Part shown: in pieces, positions 1 through 5,893 of the stretch
Numbering within the stretch: position 1 is the stretch's first letter
Layout: each line of letters begins with the position of its first letter
NCBI GenBank assembly: GCA_030597995.1
Contig: JAUVQV010000010.1
Location: 1 to 10,549 of the forward strand
Direction: 5' to 3'
Source: Candidatus Rokuibacteriota bacterium
Lineage (GTDB): Bacteria; JAUVQV01
Length of the DNA stretch: 10,549 nucleotides
Notes under the pieces: generated by a model
What the model was told of the DNA's origin: nothing
What the model saw: only the letters and a program-made list of their open reading frames with translations
The model's database searches: none
Translations under genes and position numbers: made by a program

Positions 1-775
1 GGGCCGCCGGGAAGGTTATTTTCCCTCCCTGCCGGCGGGAGCGATCGAGAACCGAGCGGGCCAGCTCCTCCAGGCAGTCATTGTCCCGCCTGAGAAAAGA
101 CGCCAGCTCTCCCAGACGTGCGATGAGGCGTGGATTGTACTCGCGAGTGAGAAGCGGGAGCAGTTCCAGCCGCACCCGGTTGCGGAGATAGCGGGGCCGG
201 AGGTTGGTGGGGTCGATCCGGAAAGCGATCGTTCTTTTTTTCAGGTAGCCCTCGATTTCTCCACGGCCGATCGCGAGCAGCGGATGGATGACGACCCCGC
301 CGTGGCTGGCCGGGGGAATGCCGCCCAGCCCGGGCGGGCCGGTGCCGGCCAGAAAACGCATCACCATGGTTTCGGCCAAATCATCGGCGTTGTGGCCGAA
401 GGCGATCCTCCGGCAGCCGCTTTTCGAGGCCCGCTTCAGGAAAAATGAAAGGCGCTCGGAACGGGCCGCCTCCTGCCGGGATTCTCCTTTTTTGAGAGTC
501 GCGGCGGAAGGGGTGGCCCTCCCGAGGTGAAAACGGAGGCGGGCACGCCGGGCAAGGTCGCGGACGAACTCCGCATCGCGGTCGGCCTGCCGTCCCCGAA
601 GCCCGTGATTGAAGTGACCCACCTCCAACTCCAGATCCTCCCGCTCCCGGATTTCAAGGAGCAGGTGCAGGAGGCAGACGGAATCCGGACCCCCGGAGAC
701 GCCGACGAGCACTTTCATGCCGCGCTCCATCAGCCGGTGACGGGCGATCATGGTGCGAAAGCGAGGCAGGATCAT
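1..775 (-). CDS. tilS: tRNA(Ile)-lysidine synthase TilS (3' end cut by window edge)
   Basis: TilS is a cytoplasmic ATP-pyrophosphatase that joins lysine to C34 of tRNA-Ile2 (CAU), switching its reading from AUG to AUA. The frame from ATG 775 stays open to base 1, giving 258 codons of a protein usually about 430-460 residues long; the C-terminal tRNA-binding part is outside the window. Visible family marks are the PP-loop SGGPDS (residues 27-32), HFNHGLRG (54-61), FGHNADDLAET (126-136) leading into FLAGTGPPGLGGI (141-153), and RYLRNRVRLELLP (from 196). ATG 775 has a strong ribosome-binding site, GGAGGGAGG at 785-793; an in-frame ATG at 751 is the alternative. It begins 28 nt after the chemoreceptor stop, so the two may be co-transcribed. 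The identification is secure; only the start and the missing end are uncertain. Confidence 0.95.
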   Translation of the reverse strand, partial: MILPRFRTMIARHRLMERGMKVLVGVSGGPDSVCLLHLLLEIREREDLELEVGHFNHGLRGRQADRDAEFVRDLARRARLRFHLGRATPSAATLKKGESRQEAARSERLSFFLKRASKSGCRRIAFGHNADDLAETMVMRFLAGTGPPGLGGIPPASHGGVVIHPLLAIGRGEIEGYLKKRTIAFRIDPTNLRPRYLRNRVRLELLPLLTREYNPRLIARLGELASFLRRDNDCLEELARSVLDRSRRQGGKITFPAA

Positions 776-803
776 CGAAGGGGGCCTCCCTCCGGCCGCG
801 GTA

Positions 804-2885
804 TCAGGTGTGGAACTGGCTGAGAGTCGATTTCAGGTTTTGGGCGAGGGTGCCGAACTGCTCGACGATCTCGTTCATGCGGGTGACGACCGTCAGGGCT
901 TCTCTGGTGCCGGCCCTGATGTTCCCCACTTCGTCAAGCACGCGCTCACTCATTTCCCTGCCGGCCTGGGAGGACCGGCTCACCTCCTGGGCGAGGCTGG
1001 ATGAGCCTTCCCCGGCCCGGGCGATGAGCTTGGCTCCCGTGGATTGCTCCACCGTTGCCTTGCGAACCTGTTCGGCCATTTCCCGCATATTCTCTATGGC
1101 CTGGAGGATGAATTCGCTCCCGTGGCTCTGCTCCGTGGTCGCCCTGGATATCTCGGAGGCCCGCTGTGAGACCTCGTGGACGGAACGTGAAACATCGCGG
1201 CTGCCGGAGGCCTGCTCCCTGGTTGCCAGGGCGATGCGGCTGCTCATCTCCGCCGCTTTTTCCGTGCTGCTGATGATGGATTTCAGGGCCTCGTCGGTTC
1301 TTCCAACCGCGGCTACCCCCCGGTCGACCCTTCCTACGCCTTCCTGCACCAGGGCGCCGACGTTCTTTGTTTCGGTCTGGATTCCGGTGATGACCTTGGC
1401 GATCTCCTTAGTGGAAGAGGAGGTCCGCTCGGCCAGCTCCCGGATCTCTTCAGCCACCACCGCAAAACCGAGCCCGTGCTCCCCGGCCTGAGCGGCGATG
1501 ATGGCGGCGTTCAGGGCCAGAAGGTTCGTTTGGTCGGCCACGTCGTCGATCACGGTGAGGATCTCCCCGATGTTTCCGACGCTGCTGCCCAGCTTCGACG
1601 CGGTCGCGGAGAGGGTGGTGACCGCGTCCCGGATCTTGTGCATCTCCGAGATGGTCTCCGCGACAGCGGCATTCCCCTCGTTCTGCGCCTTCTCCGTGAC
1701 TTCCTCCGAGAGCAGCCGAGACTCCTGCGACAGGGACTCGACCTGCTTGATGCTGGCGTCGATCTCCGTCACCGCCGAGGCGGTGTTCGCGATGAGCGCG
1801 TTTAGAGATTCGATGTTCTTGTCCACCCCCTTGTTGGACGCCAGGACCTGCTCCATCGAGGAAGAGGTCTGATTCACGGCGGTGGAGAGGGACTCGGAGC
1901 TCAAAGCCACCTCCTCGATGGAGGCCATCATCTCCATGGTCGAAGAGGAGGTTTCTTCCGAGGTCTTGGAGAGGCGCTGCATGTTGGTAGTGACCTCCCG
2001 GGTTTTTTCGTTCATCTTCTCCACGATGGTGGATATTTCATCCACGGAAAGGGATTGCTTTTCCGATCCGCTCTGCAGCGAGCTGGAGAGGTCGGTGACG
2101 TCTCCCACCGCCTGCTCCAGCCTGGAAAAGGAAGCGGCCACCCGCCCCTGCAGCTCCCGGAGATTTTTCAGCATGCTGTTGAAGGCGGTGTAGAGCTCGC
2201 CGATCTCGTCGCGGGCATCGGTCTCGATCTTCTGGGCGAGGTCCCCCTCGGCCGCCGCCGCCGAGGTGTCTGCCAGGCGAACCAGGGGGCGGCTGATTTT
2301 GCGGTTGATAAAGAGGGTGATGGCAAGGATCATGATGACAAAGCTAAGGCCCCCGATTATCATAACGGCGCGCACCTGTTTGGTTACCCGCCGGCTGACG
2401 ACTTCCCCTTTCAGGGCGATCATGACCGCTCCTCGATACTGGCCGCGCTTGTCGCGGAGCGGTATCAGAGTGTTGTAAATCCTTCCCCCCGGGAGATTGA
2501 TGGCACTCTGTGTGACCGCCTCCGGCTCCGCCGCGTCAACCAGAAGTTCCCCGCTCACCTTCAGACCGACCTGTTCCGGGTCGTTGTGACAGAGGACCGC
2601 TCCGGAGGAGTCCACGACCATGGCGTGGGCGAGATCATCGTCCGCCCCCAGGGTCCGGCACCTTTGTGAGAGATCTTCGATGTCCTTCAGGTCGCGGCCG
2701 AGGTCGAGGAGTTTTGCGATGTCCCCAGCCAGGCCCCGGCCGAGAAAGAGAGGTTTGACCTGAAGGACTTCCTGCAGCTCCGCAGTCAGGCCCCGGACAT
2801 GGACGATGGCGGCCGTACCGCCCGTGACAGCAATAATGCCCCCGACGATCAGGGCCACCTTGGTTCTGAGTTTCATCCGGAGCAC
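804..2885 (-). CDS. Methyl-accepting chemotaxis protein, Cache-like sensor + HAMP + signalling domain
   Basis: This is an inner-membrane chemoreceptor that passes a ligand signal to CheA/CheW. Numbered from GTG 2885 (693 residues): TM1 at about 10-30; a periplasmic domain at about 31-170 with a PAS/Cache-like stretch, [15 protein letters not shown] (88-102); TM2 at about 172-192; HAMP at about 193-245 (SRP near 198-200); then a long coiled-coil signalling domain. The hairpin tip reads [19 protein letters not shown] (ending at 469) followed by [16 protein letters not shown]. The usual Glu and Arg of NAAIEAARAGE are replaced by Ile and Gln. The C-terminus ([10 protein letters not shown]) has no NWETF-like CheR tether. 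GTG 2885 is preferred because GAGGA (2893-2897) lies 7 nt upstream; ATG 2876 is a close alternative. The frame extends to 3032 without good support. No che genes are nearby, so ligand and pathway are unknown. Confidence 0.93.
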   Translation of the reverse strand: MLRMKLRTKVALIVGGIIAVTGGTAAIVHVRGLTAELQEVLQVKPLFLGRGLAGDIAKLLDLGRDLKDIEDLSQRCRTLGADDDLAHAMVVDSSGAVLCHNDPEQVGLKVSGELLVDAAEPEAVTQSAINLPGGRIYNTLIPLRDKRGQYRGAVMIALKGEVVSRRVTKQVRAVMIIGGLSFVIMILAITLFINRKISRPLVRLADTSAAAAEGDLAQKIETDARDEIGELYTAFNSMLKNLRELQGRVAASFSRLEQAVGDVTDLSSSLQSGSEKQSLSVDEISTIVEKMNEKTREVTTNMQRLSKTSEETSSSTMEMMASIEEVALSSESLSTAVNQTSSSMEQVLASNKGVDKNIESLNALIANTASAVTEIDASIKQVESLSQESRLLSEEVTEKAQNEGNAAVAETISEMHKIRDAVTTLSATASKLGSSVGNIGEILTVIDDVADQTNLLALNAAIIAAQAGEHGLGFAVVAEEIRELAERTSSSTKEIAKVITGIQTETKNVGALVQEGVGRVDRGVAAVGRTDEALKSIISSTEKAAEMSSRIALATREQASGSRDVSRSVHEVSQRASEISRATTEQSHGSEFILQAIENMREMAEQVRKATVEQSTGAKLIARAGEGSSSLAQEVSRSSQAGREMSERVLDEVGNIRAGTREALTVVTRMNEIVEQFGTLAQNLKSTLSQFHT

Positions 2886-2981
2886 AGATATGTCCTCATT
2901 TTCCGACTTTGGTGACGGAGTGTAACATGTCCCTGGGGATTTTAAAACCCAATTTTTTGGCCCCTTCACAAGTTCCGTGGA

Positions 2982-3010
2982 TTGACATCCCTTTCCCCTG
3001 CGGGTAGCAT
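2982..3010 (+). promoter_or_regulatory. Predicted sigma70 promoter of the secretin-like gene
   Basis: A perfect -35 TTGACA (2982-2987), a 17-nt spacer and a -10 TAGCAT (3005-3010) point rightward to the gene at 3060. Transcription should begin near 3017, giving a leader of about 43 nt. It lies in the 174-nt gap between this gene and the divergent chemoreceptor. The same -35/-10 pair occurs upstream of the tRNA-Met gene. Confidence 0.6.
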
Positions 3011-3015
3011 CTTGG

Positions 3016-3044
3016 TCCGCCGCGGCCTCCACCCCCGCGGCGGA
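3016..3044 (+). promoter_or_regulatory. GC-rich leader hairpin overlapping the ribosome-binding region
   Basis: TCCGCCGCGG (3016-3025) and CCGCGGCGGA (3035-3044) form a perfect 10-bp stem around the 9-nt loop CCTCCACCC. The hairpin starts about where the transcript is predicted to start. It takes in three bases of the only GGAG near the gene (3042-3045), and the loop contains CCTCC, which is complementary to a Shine-Dalgarno core. No U-run follows, so it is not an intrinsic terminator. It may protect the 5' end or limit translation; this is inference. Confidence 0.5.
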
Positions 3045-3059
3045 GAAATAATAAAGAAG

Positions 3060-3746
3060 ATGCCGACCAGAAATCGGTTCAGTTCCGCAGCGGTGCTCCC
3101 GTTTCTTGTGATATCCATGGCCTTAACGGCGGCCGGGGCTCAGGAAGATCGAGTGAGGGAAGTCCGGGTCGAGGTGCGCTTTGTCGACCGCGAAAACGGC
3201 CGGGAGGCCGAGGTGGGCGTCACCGGCCAGCTGCTGCTGACGGCCTCGGCCGGCACCGGGGTGTCGAGCGCCCTTCTGAACCTGAAAGGCCGTAAAGTTT
3301 CGAAGACTCGCCTTTCCGCTCAGTCCGTCGTCGTCGCGAGTGGCAGGGGGGCGAAGATCGAGGTCGGCCGGGAGATCCCCTACCAGAGTTGGCTGCTGGC
3401 GTATGGCCAGAACCGCGCGTACCTCAAGGCCGATGTGGAGTGGAAGGAAGTGCGCTCGCGGCTGGCGGTCCGGCCCACGGTGATCGGCGGCGACTACATT
3501 CGGGTCCGTCTCACTCCCGAATTCGCGTACCAGTTGGGACAAAAGCGCCGAAGCGTAGTGTTCAGCGATCTGCACACCGAGGTTACCATCCCCAACGGGG
3601 AGGAGATCAGGCTGGGCGGTGCTGATGAGCACGAGGATTTCTATTCCCGCTTCCTGGTGGGGTATGACTCCCTGCGGCGGGTGCGGCGCGTGGATGTGAT
3701 GCTGCAGGCCTCGGTCCTCGAGGCGGCCTCCGGTAGAATCCCGTGA
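3060..3746 (+). CDS. Exported stand-alone secretin-like domain protein
   Basis: A 228-residue protein with an N-terminal signal peptide (basic PTRNR, hydrophobic 10-25, likely cleavage after AGA at 27), so probably periplasmic or outer-membrane associated. The mature part matches the order of elements in the C-terminal beta domain of type II/III secretins: [11 protein letters not shown] (98-108), then V126EW..V leading to [20 protein letters not shown] (135-154), then [15 protein letters not shown] (173-187), and a final strand region, [12 protein letters not shown] (210-221). Secretins are usually 400-700 residues with N0/N1 domains before this part; none is present here. The usual plug-like segment after the GG turn is replaced by a charged DEHEDFYSR run. 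ATG 3060 precedes a proper signal peptide; the RBS is weak (GGAG 14 nt away, AAGAAG adjacent). Family placement rests on motif reading only; a pilus or secretion role is unproven. Confidence 0.72.
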   Translation: MPTRNRFSSAAVLPFLVISMALTAAGAQEDRVREVRVEVRFVDRENGREAEVGVTGQLLLTASAGTGVSSALLNLKGRKVSKTRLSAQSVVVASGRGAKIEVGREIPYQSWLLAYGQNRAYLKADVEWKEVRSRLAVRPTVIGGDYIRVRLTPEFAYQLGQKRRSVVFSDLHTEVTIPNGEEIRLGGADEHEDFYSRFLVGYDSLRRVRRVDVMLQASVLEAASGRIP

Positions 3747-3786
3747 GAAGTGCGGTAAGGGCGGCTCTGACCGGTCTCCAGCAGGA

Positions 3787-4191
3787 TTAATTGCCGTCGA
3801 AGCTGTATTTGCCGGGACCGATAAAGATCAGGCTGAGAAAGACAATGCCGTTTTCGATGGCATGAGAGGCGACTTGGAGGCTGTCTCCCCGGCCGAGGTG
3901 CATGGCAGTCGCCACCGCCATGGTAATGGCGAGGAGCATGCAGACCGGGCGAAAGACCAGACCCAGAATGAGACACAGGCCTCCGAAAAATTCTGAAAAT
4001 GCGGCCATGAATCCCCAGAAGGCCGGCAGAAACTCGATGCCGGTGTATTGCATCGCCGTGCCCAGCGTCGCCCACTTTTCGGATCCGCCGATGATTTTTG
4101 GCAGGCCGTGATAGAGGAACATGGCGCCGAGCCCGATTCGAAGAAATAGGAGACCGGCGTCCCGGTATCTGCTCAAGTTTGTGAGGATCAT
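3787..4191 (-). CDS. DoxX family integral membrane protein
   Basis: A 134-residue, very hydrophobic protein of the DoxX/DoxD-like family: four-helix inner-membrane proteins linked in some organisms to quinone-coupled redox or thiol stress, often of unknown substrate. Helix 1 (about 10-28) includes the family-like stretch RIGLGAMFLYHGLPKI; helices 2-4 follow at about 45-70, 72-92 and 105-125, with the glycine-rich FFGGLCLILGLVFRP between helices 2 and 3. Start ATG 4191 has a strong AGGAGGGG about 8-10 nt upstream (near 4202-4209) and its own promoter at 4232-4260. The reading frame extends up to 4260, but that would run through the promoter. It converges on the secretin-like gene with 40 nt between stops and no clear terminator. 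The family call is confident; the function is not predictable from context. Confidence 0.88.
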   Translation of the reverse strand: MILTNLSRYRDAGLLFLRIGLGAMFLYHGLPKIIGGSEKWATLGTAMQYTGIEFLPAFWGFMAAFSEFFGGLCLILGLVFRPVCMLLAITMAVATAMHLGRGDSLQVASHAIENGIVFLSLIFIGPGKYSFDGN

Positions 4192-4231
4192 GATAGTGAC
4201 CCCTCCTGGATGCTCGATCGATGACCTATTA

Positions 4232-4260
4232 TGTATATTTAATAGACCACCCCAAGTCAA
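4232..4260 (-). promoter_or_regulatory. Predicted sigma70 promoter of the doxX gene
   Basis: On the minus strand TTGACT (4260-4255), a 17-nt spacer and TATACA (4237-4232, within TATACATAAT) form a good promoter with a leader of roughly 34 nt before ATG 4191. Two bases upstream of the -35 box begins the 9-bp direct repeat that flanks the palindromic insertion, so the insertion replaced whatever lay upstream of about -45. Confidence 0.65.
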
Positions 4261-4262
4261 GA

Positions 4263-4271
4263 GGAAATATT
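4263..4271. repeat. Left copy of 9-bp direct repeat (putative target duplication)
   Basis: GGAAATATT, identical to 4375-4383. The match is exactly 9 bp: the bases on either side differ. It abuts the left end of the palindromic element. Confidence 0.75.
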
Positions 4272-4374
4272 AAAGGAGTTCCCCCATTTGTTGTTTATGT
4301 GTCATGAGGTACTGGGGATACCCCCTTCGCTCTCGGCGAGTCATGACCACCGAATAACAAATGGGGAAAGTCCT
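4272..4374. mobile_element. Candidate MITE-like palindromic insertion, 103 bp
   Basis: Terminal inverted repeats 4274-4296 and 4352-4374 pair over 23 positions: 19 Watson-Crick, two G-T and two mismatches, with an uninterrupted 11-bp core CCCCATTTGTT / AACAAATGGGG. Inside, GTGTCATGA (4299-4307) pairs with TCATGACCAC (4341-4350) with one bulged base. The centre holds two smaller possible hairpins (4308-4322 and 4325-4340). A perfect 9-bp direct repeat GGAAATATT flanks the element on both sides, as expected for a target-site duplication. It is too short to encode a transposase, so it would be non-autonomous. It separates tRNA-Met from the doxX promoter. No U-run follows either arm, which argues against a simple terminator. 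The parent element is not recognised; further copies in the genome would settle it. Confidence 0.65.
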
Positions 4375-4383
4375 GGAAATATT
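4375..4383. repeat. Right copy of 9-bp direct repeat (putative target duplication)
   Basis: GGAAATATT, identical to 4263-4271. Its last base is the complement of the terminal A of the tRNA's encoded CCA, so the insertion point lies directly behind the tRNA gene. Confidence 0.75.
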
Positions 4384-4459
4384 GGTGGCGGTGGGTGGAC
4401 TCGAACCACCGACTCTGCGGATATGAGCCGCATGCTCTGACCAACTGAGCTACACCGCC
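4383..4459 (-). tRNA. tRNA-Met (anticodon CAT), elongator type
   Basis: A complete 77-nt cloverleaf with encoded CCA. Acceptor GGCGGTG pairs with CACCGCC; the D stem is GCTC/GAGC; the anticodon stem TGCGG/CCGCA surrounds the loop CTCATAT (anticodon CAT at 4423-4425); the T arm is GGTGG-TTCGAGT-CCACC, with discriminator A. G1-C72 is paired and the anticodon stem lacks the three G-C pairs of an initiator, so it is not fMet. The start GGCGGTGTAGCTCAG resembles elongator Met genes such as that of Bacillus subtilis rather than Ile2 (CAU), the substrate of TilS; Ile2 cannot be fully excluded by eye. It has its own promoter, and its 3' end touches the 9-bp repeat. Confidence 0.93.
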
Positions 4460-4471
4460 AGCAAGCGAATA

Positions 4472-4500
4472 ATGCTATTTTATCACCCCGACACTGTCAA
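4472..4500 (-). promoter_or_regulatory. Predicted sigma70 promoter of tRNA-Met
   Basis: On the minus strand TTGACA (4500-4495), a 17-nt spacer (ending GATAAAA) and TAGCAT (4477-4472), followed 12 nt later by the tRNA 5' end, which leaves only a short leader for RNase P. The spacing and both hexamers are identical to the promoter at 2982-3010. Confidence 0.7.
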
Positions 4501-4581
4501 GCGCCCTTGAAACAGTGCAGTGGGATCCGCCATTTGAATAAAAAGAGCCGCAGGGGGAGGCGGGTGGGGACCGCGGACCTG

Positions 4582-5217
4582 ATGTCCATCTACCGCGTTC
4601 TTTTCCGGGCCTTCGGGCCCCAGGGGTGGTGGCCCGGAGAGACCTCGTTCGAGATAATCGTCGGGGCGATCCTGACCCAGAACACGAATTGGCGGAACGT
4701 GGAGCGGGCGATCGCAAACCTCCGGCGGGCGGGCCTGCTTGCGCCGGCCCGCTGGCGAGGCCTTTCCCGCGGCCGCCTGGCCGCACTCATCCGGCCCGCC
4801 GGGTACTACAACGTCAAGGCCGTCCGGCTCCTCGGCTTTCTCGGTCACTTGCAGTCACGTCACCGGGGGAGTATTCGCCGGATGCTCGCCCTTCCCCCGG
4901 CGCGATTGCGGGAAGAGCTCCTGGCGGTGAAAGGGATCGGCCCCGAGACCGCCGACTCCATCCTCCTTTACGCCGCCGGCCATCCCTTTTTTGTCGTGGA
5001 TGCCTACACCCGGCGGATCTTCTCCCGGCACGGGTTCGTGATGGAAACCGATTCCTATGCCGCACTCCAGGAGTTCTTTTCCGCCCGCCTCCCTGCCGAT
5101 GCGGACCTGTACGGCGAGTACCACGCCCTGATCGTCAGGCTGGGCAAGGAGTACTGCCGTGCGCGACGACCCCGGTGCGGGGAATGTCCCCTGGAGGCGC
5201 CCCGGGTTCGGTTGTGA
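4582..5217 (+). CDS. Endonuclease III-like HhH-GPD DNA glycosylase (COG2231 type)
   Basis: A base-excision repair glycosylase of the HhH-GPD superfamily, 211 residues from ATG 4582. FGPQGWWPGETSFEIIVGAI (11-30) with LTQNTNWRNVE, then IRPAGYYNVKA (70-80), mark the COG2231 subgroup. The helix-hairpin-helix is VKGIGPETADSI (116-127); the catalytic Asp is D140 in VVDAYTRR. Where endonuclease III has its Schiff-base lysine (GVGRKTA), this protein has E122, which suggests a monofunctional glycosylase without AP-lyase activity, as in related H. pylori MagIII (3-methyladenine). The cluster region has C192, C199 and C202, but the fourth cysteine position is R208, so an iron-sulfur cluster is doubtful. 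In-frame GTG 4564 (GGGAGG very close) and TTG 4507 are other possible starts. It is divergent from tRNA-Met. The family is secure; the substrate is inferred. Confidence 0.88.
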   Translation: MSIYRVLFRAFGPQGWWPGETSFEIIVGAILTQNTNWRNVERAIANLRRAGLLAPARWRGLSRGRLAALIRPAGYYNVKAVRLLGFLGHLQSRHRGSIRRMLALPPARLREELLAVKGIGPETADSILLYAAGHPFFVVDAYTRRIFSRHGFVMETDSYAALQEFFSARLPADADLYGEYHALIVRLGKEYCRARRPRCGECPLEAPRVRL

Positions 5218-5286
5218 AGCTCCTCGACAGATTGAGAAGGACTTCTCTGGGGCAGTCCCCGGGTGTCTTGCGGTCATTGCATTTTC

Positions 5287-5308
5287 AGCGCATTTGCGTT
5301 ATTTTTTT
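5287..5308 (+). terminator. Weak candidate intrinsic terminator after the glycosylase gene
   Basis: AGCGC-ATTT-GCGTT makes a short stem (three G-C pairs, one A-U, one G-U) followed by ATTTTTTT. It is the only hairpin plus T-run in the 131-nt gap between the glycosylase and the lipoprotein gene. Upstream, GAGAAG-GA-CTTCTC (5235-5248) and GGGG-CAGT-CCCC are short inverted repeats without a T-run. A TGTAAT at 5308-5313 could be a -10 box for the next gene, but no convincing -35 accompanies it. Confidence 0.3.
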
Positions 5309-5348
5309 GTAATGACAGGGTGCGAAGAACATTCTGAGAAAGAGAAAC

Positions 5349-5792
5349 ATGGGTCCCGGTAAACAAGCACTGGCCTTGGCGGCGGCGCTGCTTCTGATCG
5401 CGGCGAGCGGGTGCGACTTTTTCTCCTCCTCGGGGGCGTCATTGAGGGTCAGCCCTTTCATTCGTGACCTGCAGCTCTCGAAGACCTCCGTGTCGTGCAA
5501 TCAGAACTACACTATCACTTTCAGGTATGAGGACCTGCAGGATGACATCGAATTCATTCGCCTCGATTTCCAACACACCACAGACTCTTTCAATTCCTTC
5601 GAGGATAGTGCAGCCTGGGAGGATGGAGGAGACCTCGACCTGAGCGTCGTCGGTCGAGCCATCCTGACTCACAGCTTCGGTTGCGGAGAGGGACTGGCGC
5701 GGGGTTTGTATATCCTCCAGGTGACACTCGAGGACGCCCGGGGCCACGAGAGCAACTCCCGCACGGCGACTGTCACTCTCCTCACCTCCTGA
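5349..5792 (+). CDS. Small exported lipoprotein with an Ig-like beta domain, function unknown
   Basis: A 147-residue protein with a lipoprotein signal: GPGK, a hydrophobic run ALALAAALLLIA, then AASGC with the lipidated cysteine at 22. Residue +2 is Asp, which in E. coli would favour retention in the inner membrane, although that rule is not universal. The mature part after a Ser/Gly linker looks like one beta-sandwich of bacterial Ig-like type: LQLSKTSVSCNQNYTITFRY (41-60) at the start and a closing GLYILQVTLEDARGHES (119-135). C50 and C112 could form a disulfide. ATG 5349 is the only start that keeps the signal peptide; the RBS is poor (purine-rich GAGAAAGAG). It is convergent with the O-antigen ligase gene. 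I do not recognise the family. As a lipoprotein it would be a candidate client of the Lol transporter encoded nearby, but nothing shows that directly. Confidence 0.75.
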   Translation: MGPGKQALALAAALLLIAASGCDFFSSSGASLRVSPFIRDLQLSKTSVSCNQNYTITFRYEDLQDDIEFIRLDFQHTTDSFNSFEDSAAWEDGGDLDLSVVGRAILTHSFGCGEGLARGLYILQVTLEDARGHESNSRTATVTLLTS

Positions 5793-5806
5793 TCCGGCAT
5801 CATTTA

Positions 5807-5878
5807 TCTGTTCGCTTCGCCTTTCCTCTGTTGCCATTCCGGGCGCAGTCGAGGAATCTGAAAAGCTGAAGAACAGAT
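5807..5878. repeat. Imperfect palindromic element between convergent genes
   Basis: An outer 8-bp inverted repeat ATCTGTTC (5807-5814) / GAACAGAT (5871-5878) encloses an inner ATTCC (5836-5840) / GGAAT (5853-5857), with GCCTTTC/GAAAAGC pairing loosely between them. The centre, CCATTCCGGGCG then CAGTCGAGGAATCT, resembles the CATTCCGAGCG...GAGGAATCT phrase that I recall as a dispersed intergenic repeat in many bacterial genomes. No flanking duplication is visible. It occupies most of the 137-nt gap between the lipoprotein and ligase stops; no T-run marks it as a terminator. Confidence 0.4.
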
Positions 5879-5893
5879 GTCCTGGAAGAAGCC

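Noticed and set aside
436..657. A 73-codon minus-strand frame within the tilS region
   Set aside because: It is an alternate frame of tilS, whose own frame shows SGGPDS and the other TilS motifs continuously from 775 to 1.
808..2669. Several plus-strand open frames inside the chemoreceptor
   Set aside because: All are antisense to a chemoreceptor with clear HAMP and signalling motifs, and none has family features of its own.
2886..3032. Upstream in-frame extension of the chemoreceptor to 3032
   Set aside because: It would add about 50 polar residues before TM1 and run across the divergent promoter; the GAGGA-GTG start at 2885 fits better.
4272..4374. The palindrome as an intrinsic terminator of tRNA-Met
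   Set aside because: There is no U-run after either arm, the apex is elaborate, and the exact 9-bp flanking direct repeats are better explained by insertion. A secondary terminator-like effect is still possible.
4272..4383. The palindrome as an integron attC site or a tRNA-borne phage/island attachment site
   Set aside because: The arms carry GTT on the left and AAC on the right, opposite to the attC RYYYAAC...GTTRRRY order. The 9-bp repeat covers only the last base of the tRNA, and no integrase is present.
4383..4459. tRNA-Ile2 (CAT, lysidine-modified) as the identity of the tRNA
   Set aside because: The CAT anticodon and the presence of tilS made this attractive, but the GGCGGTG acceptor stem and overall sequence resemble elongator Met genes. 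A tRNA identity model would be decisive.
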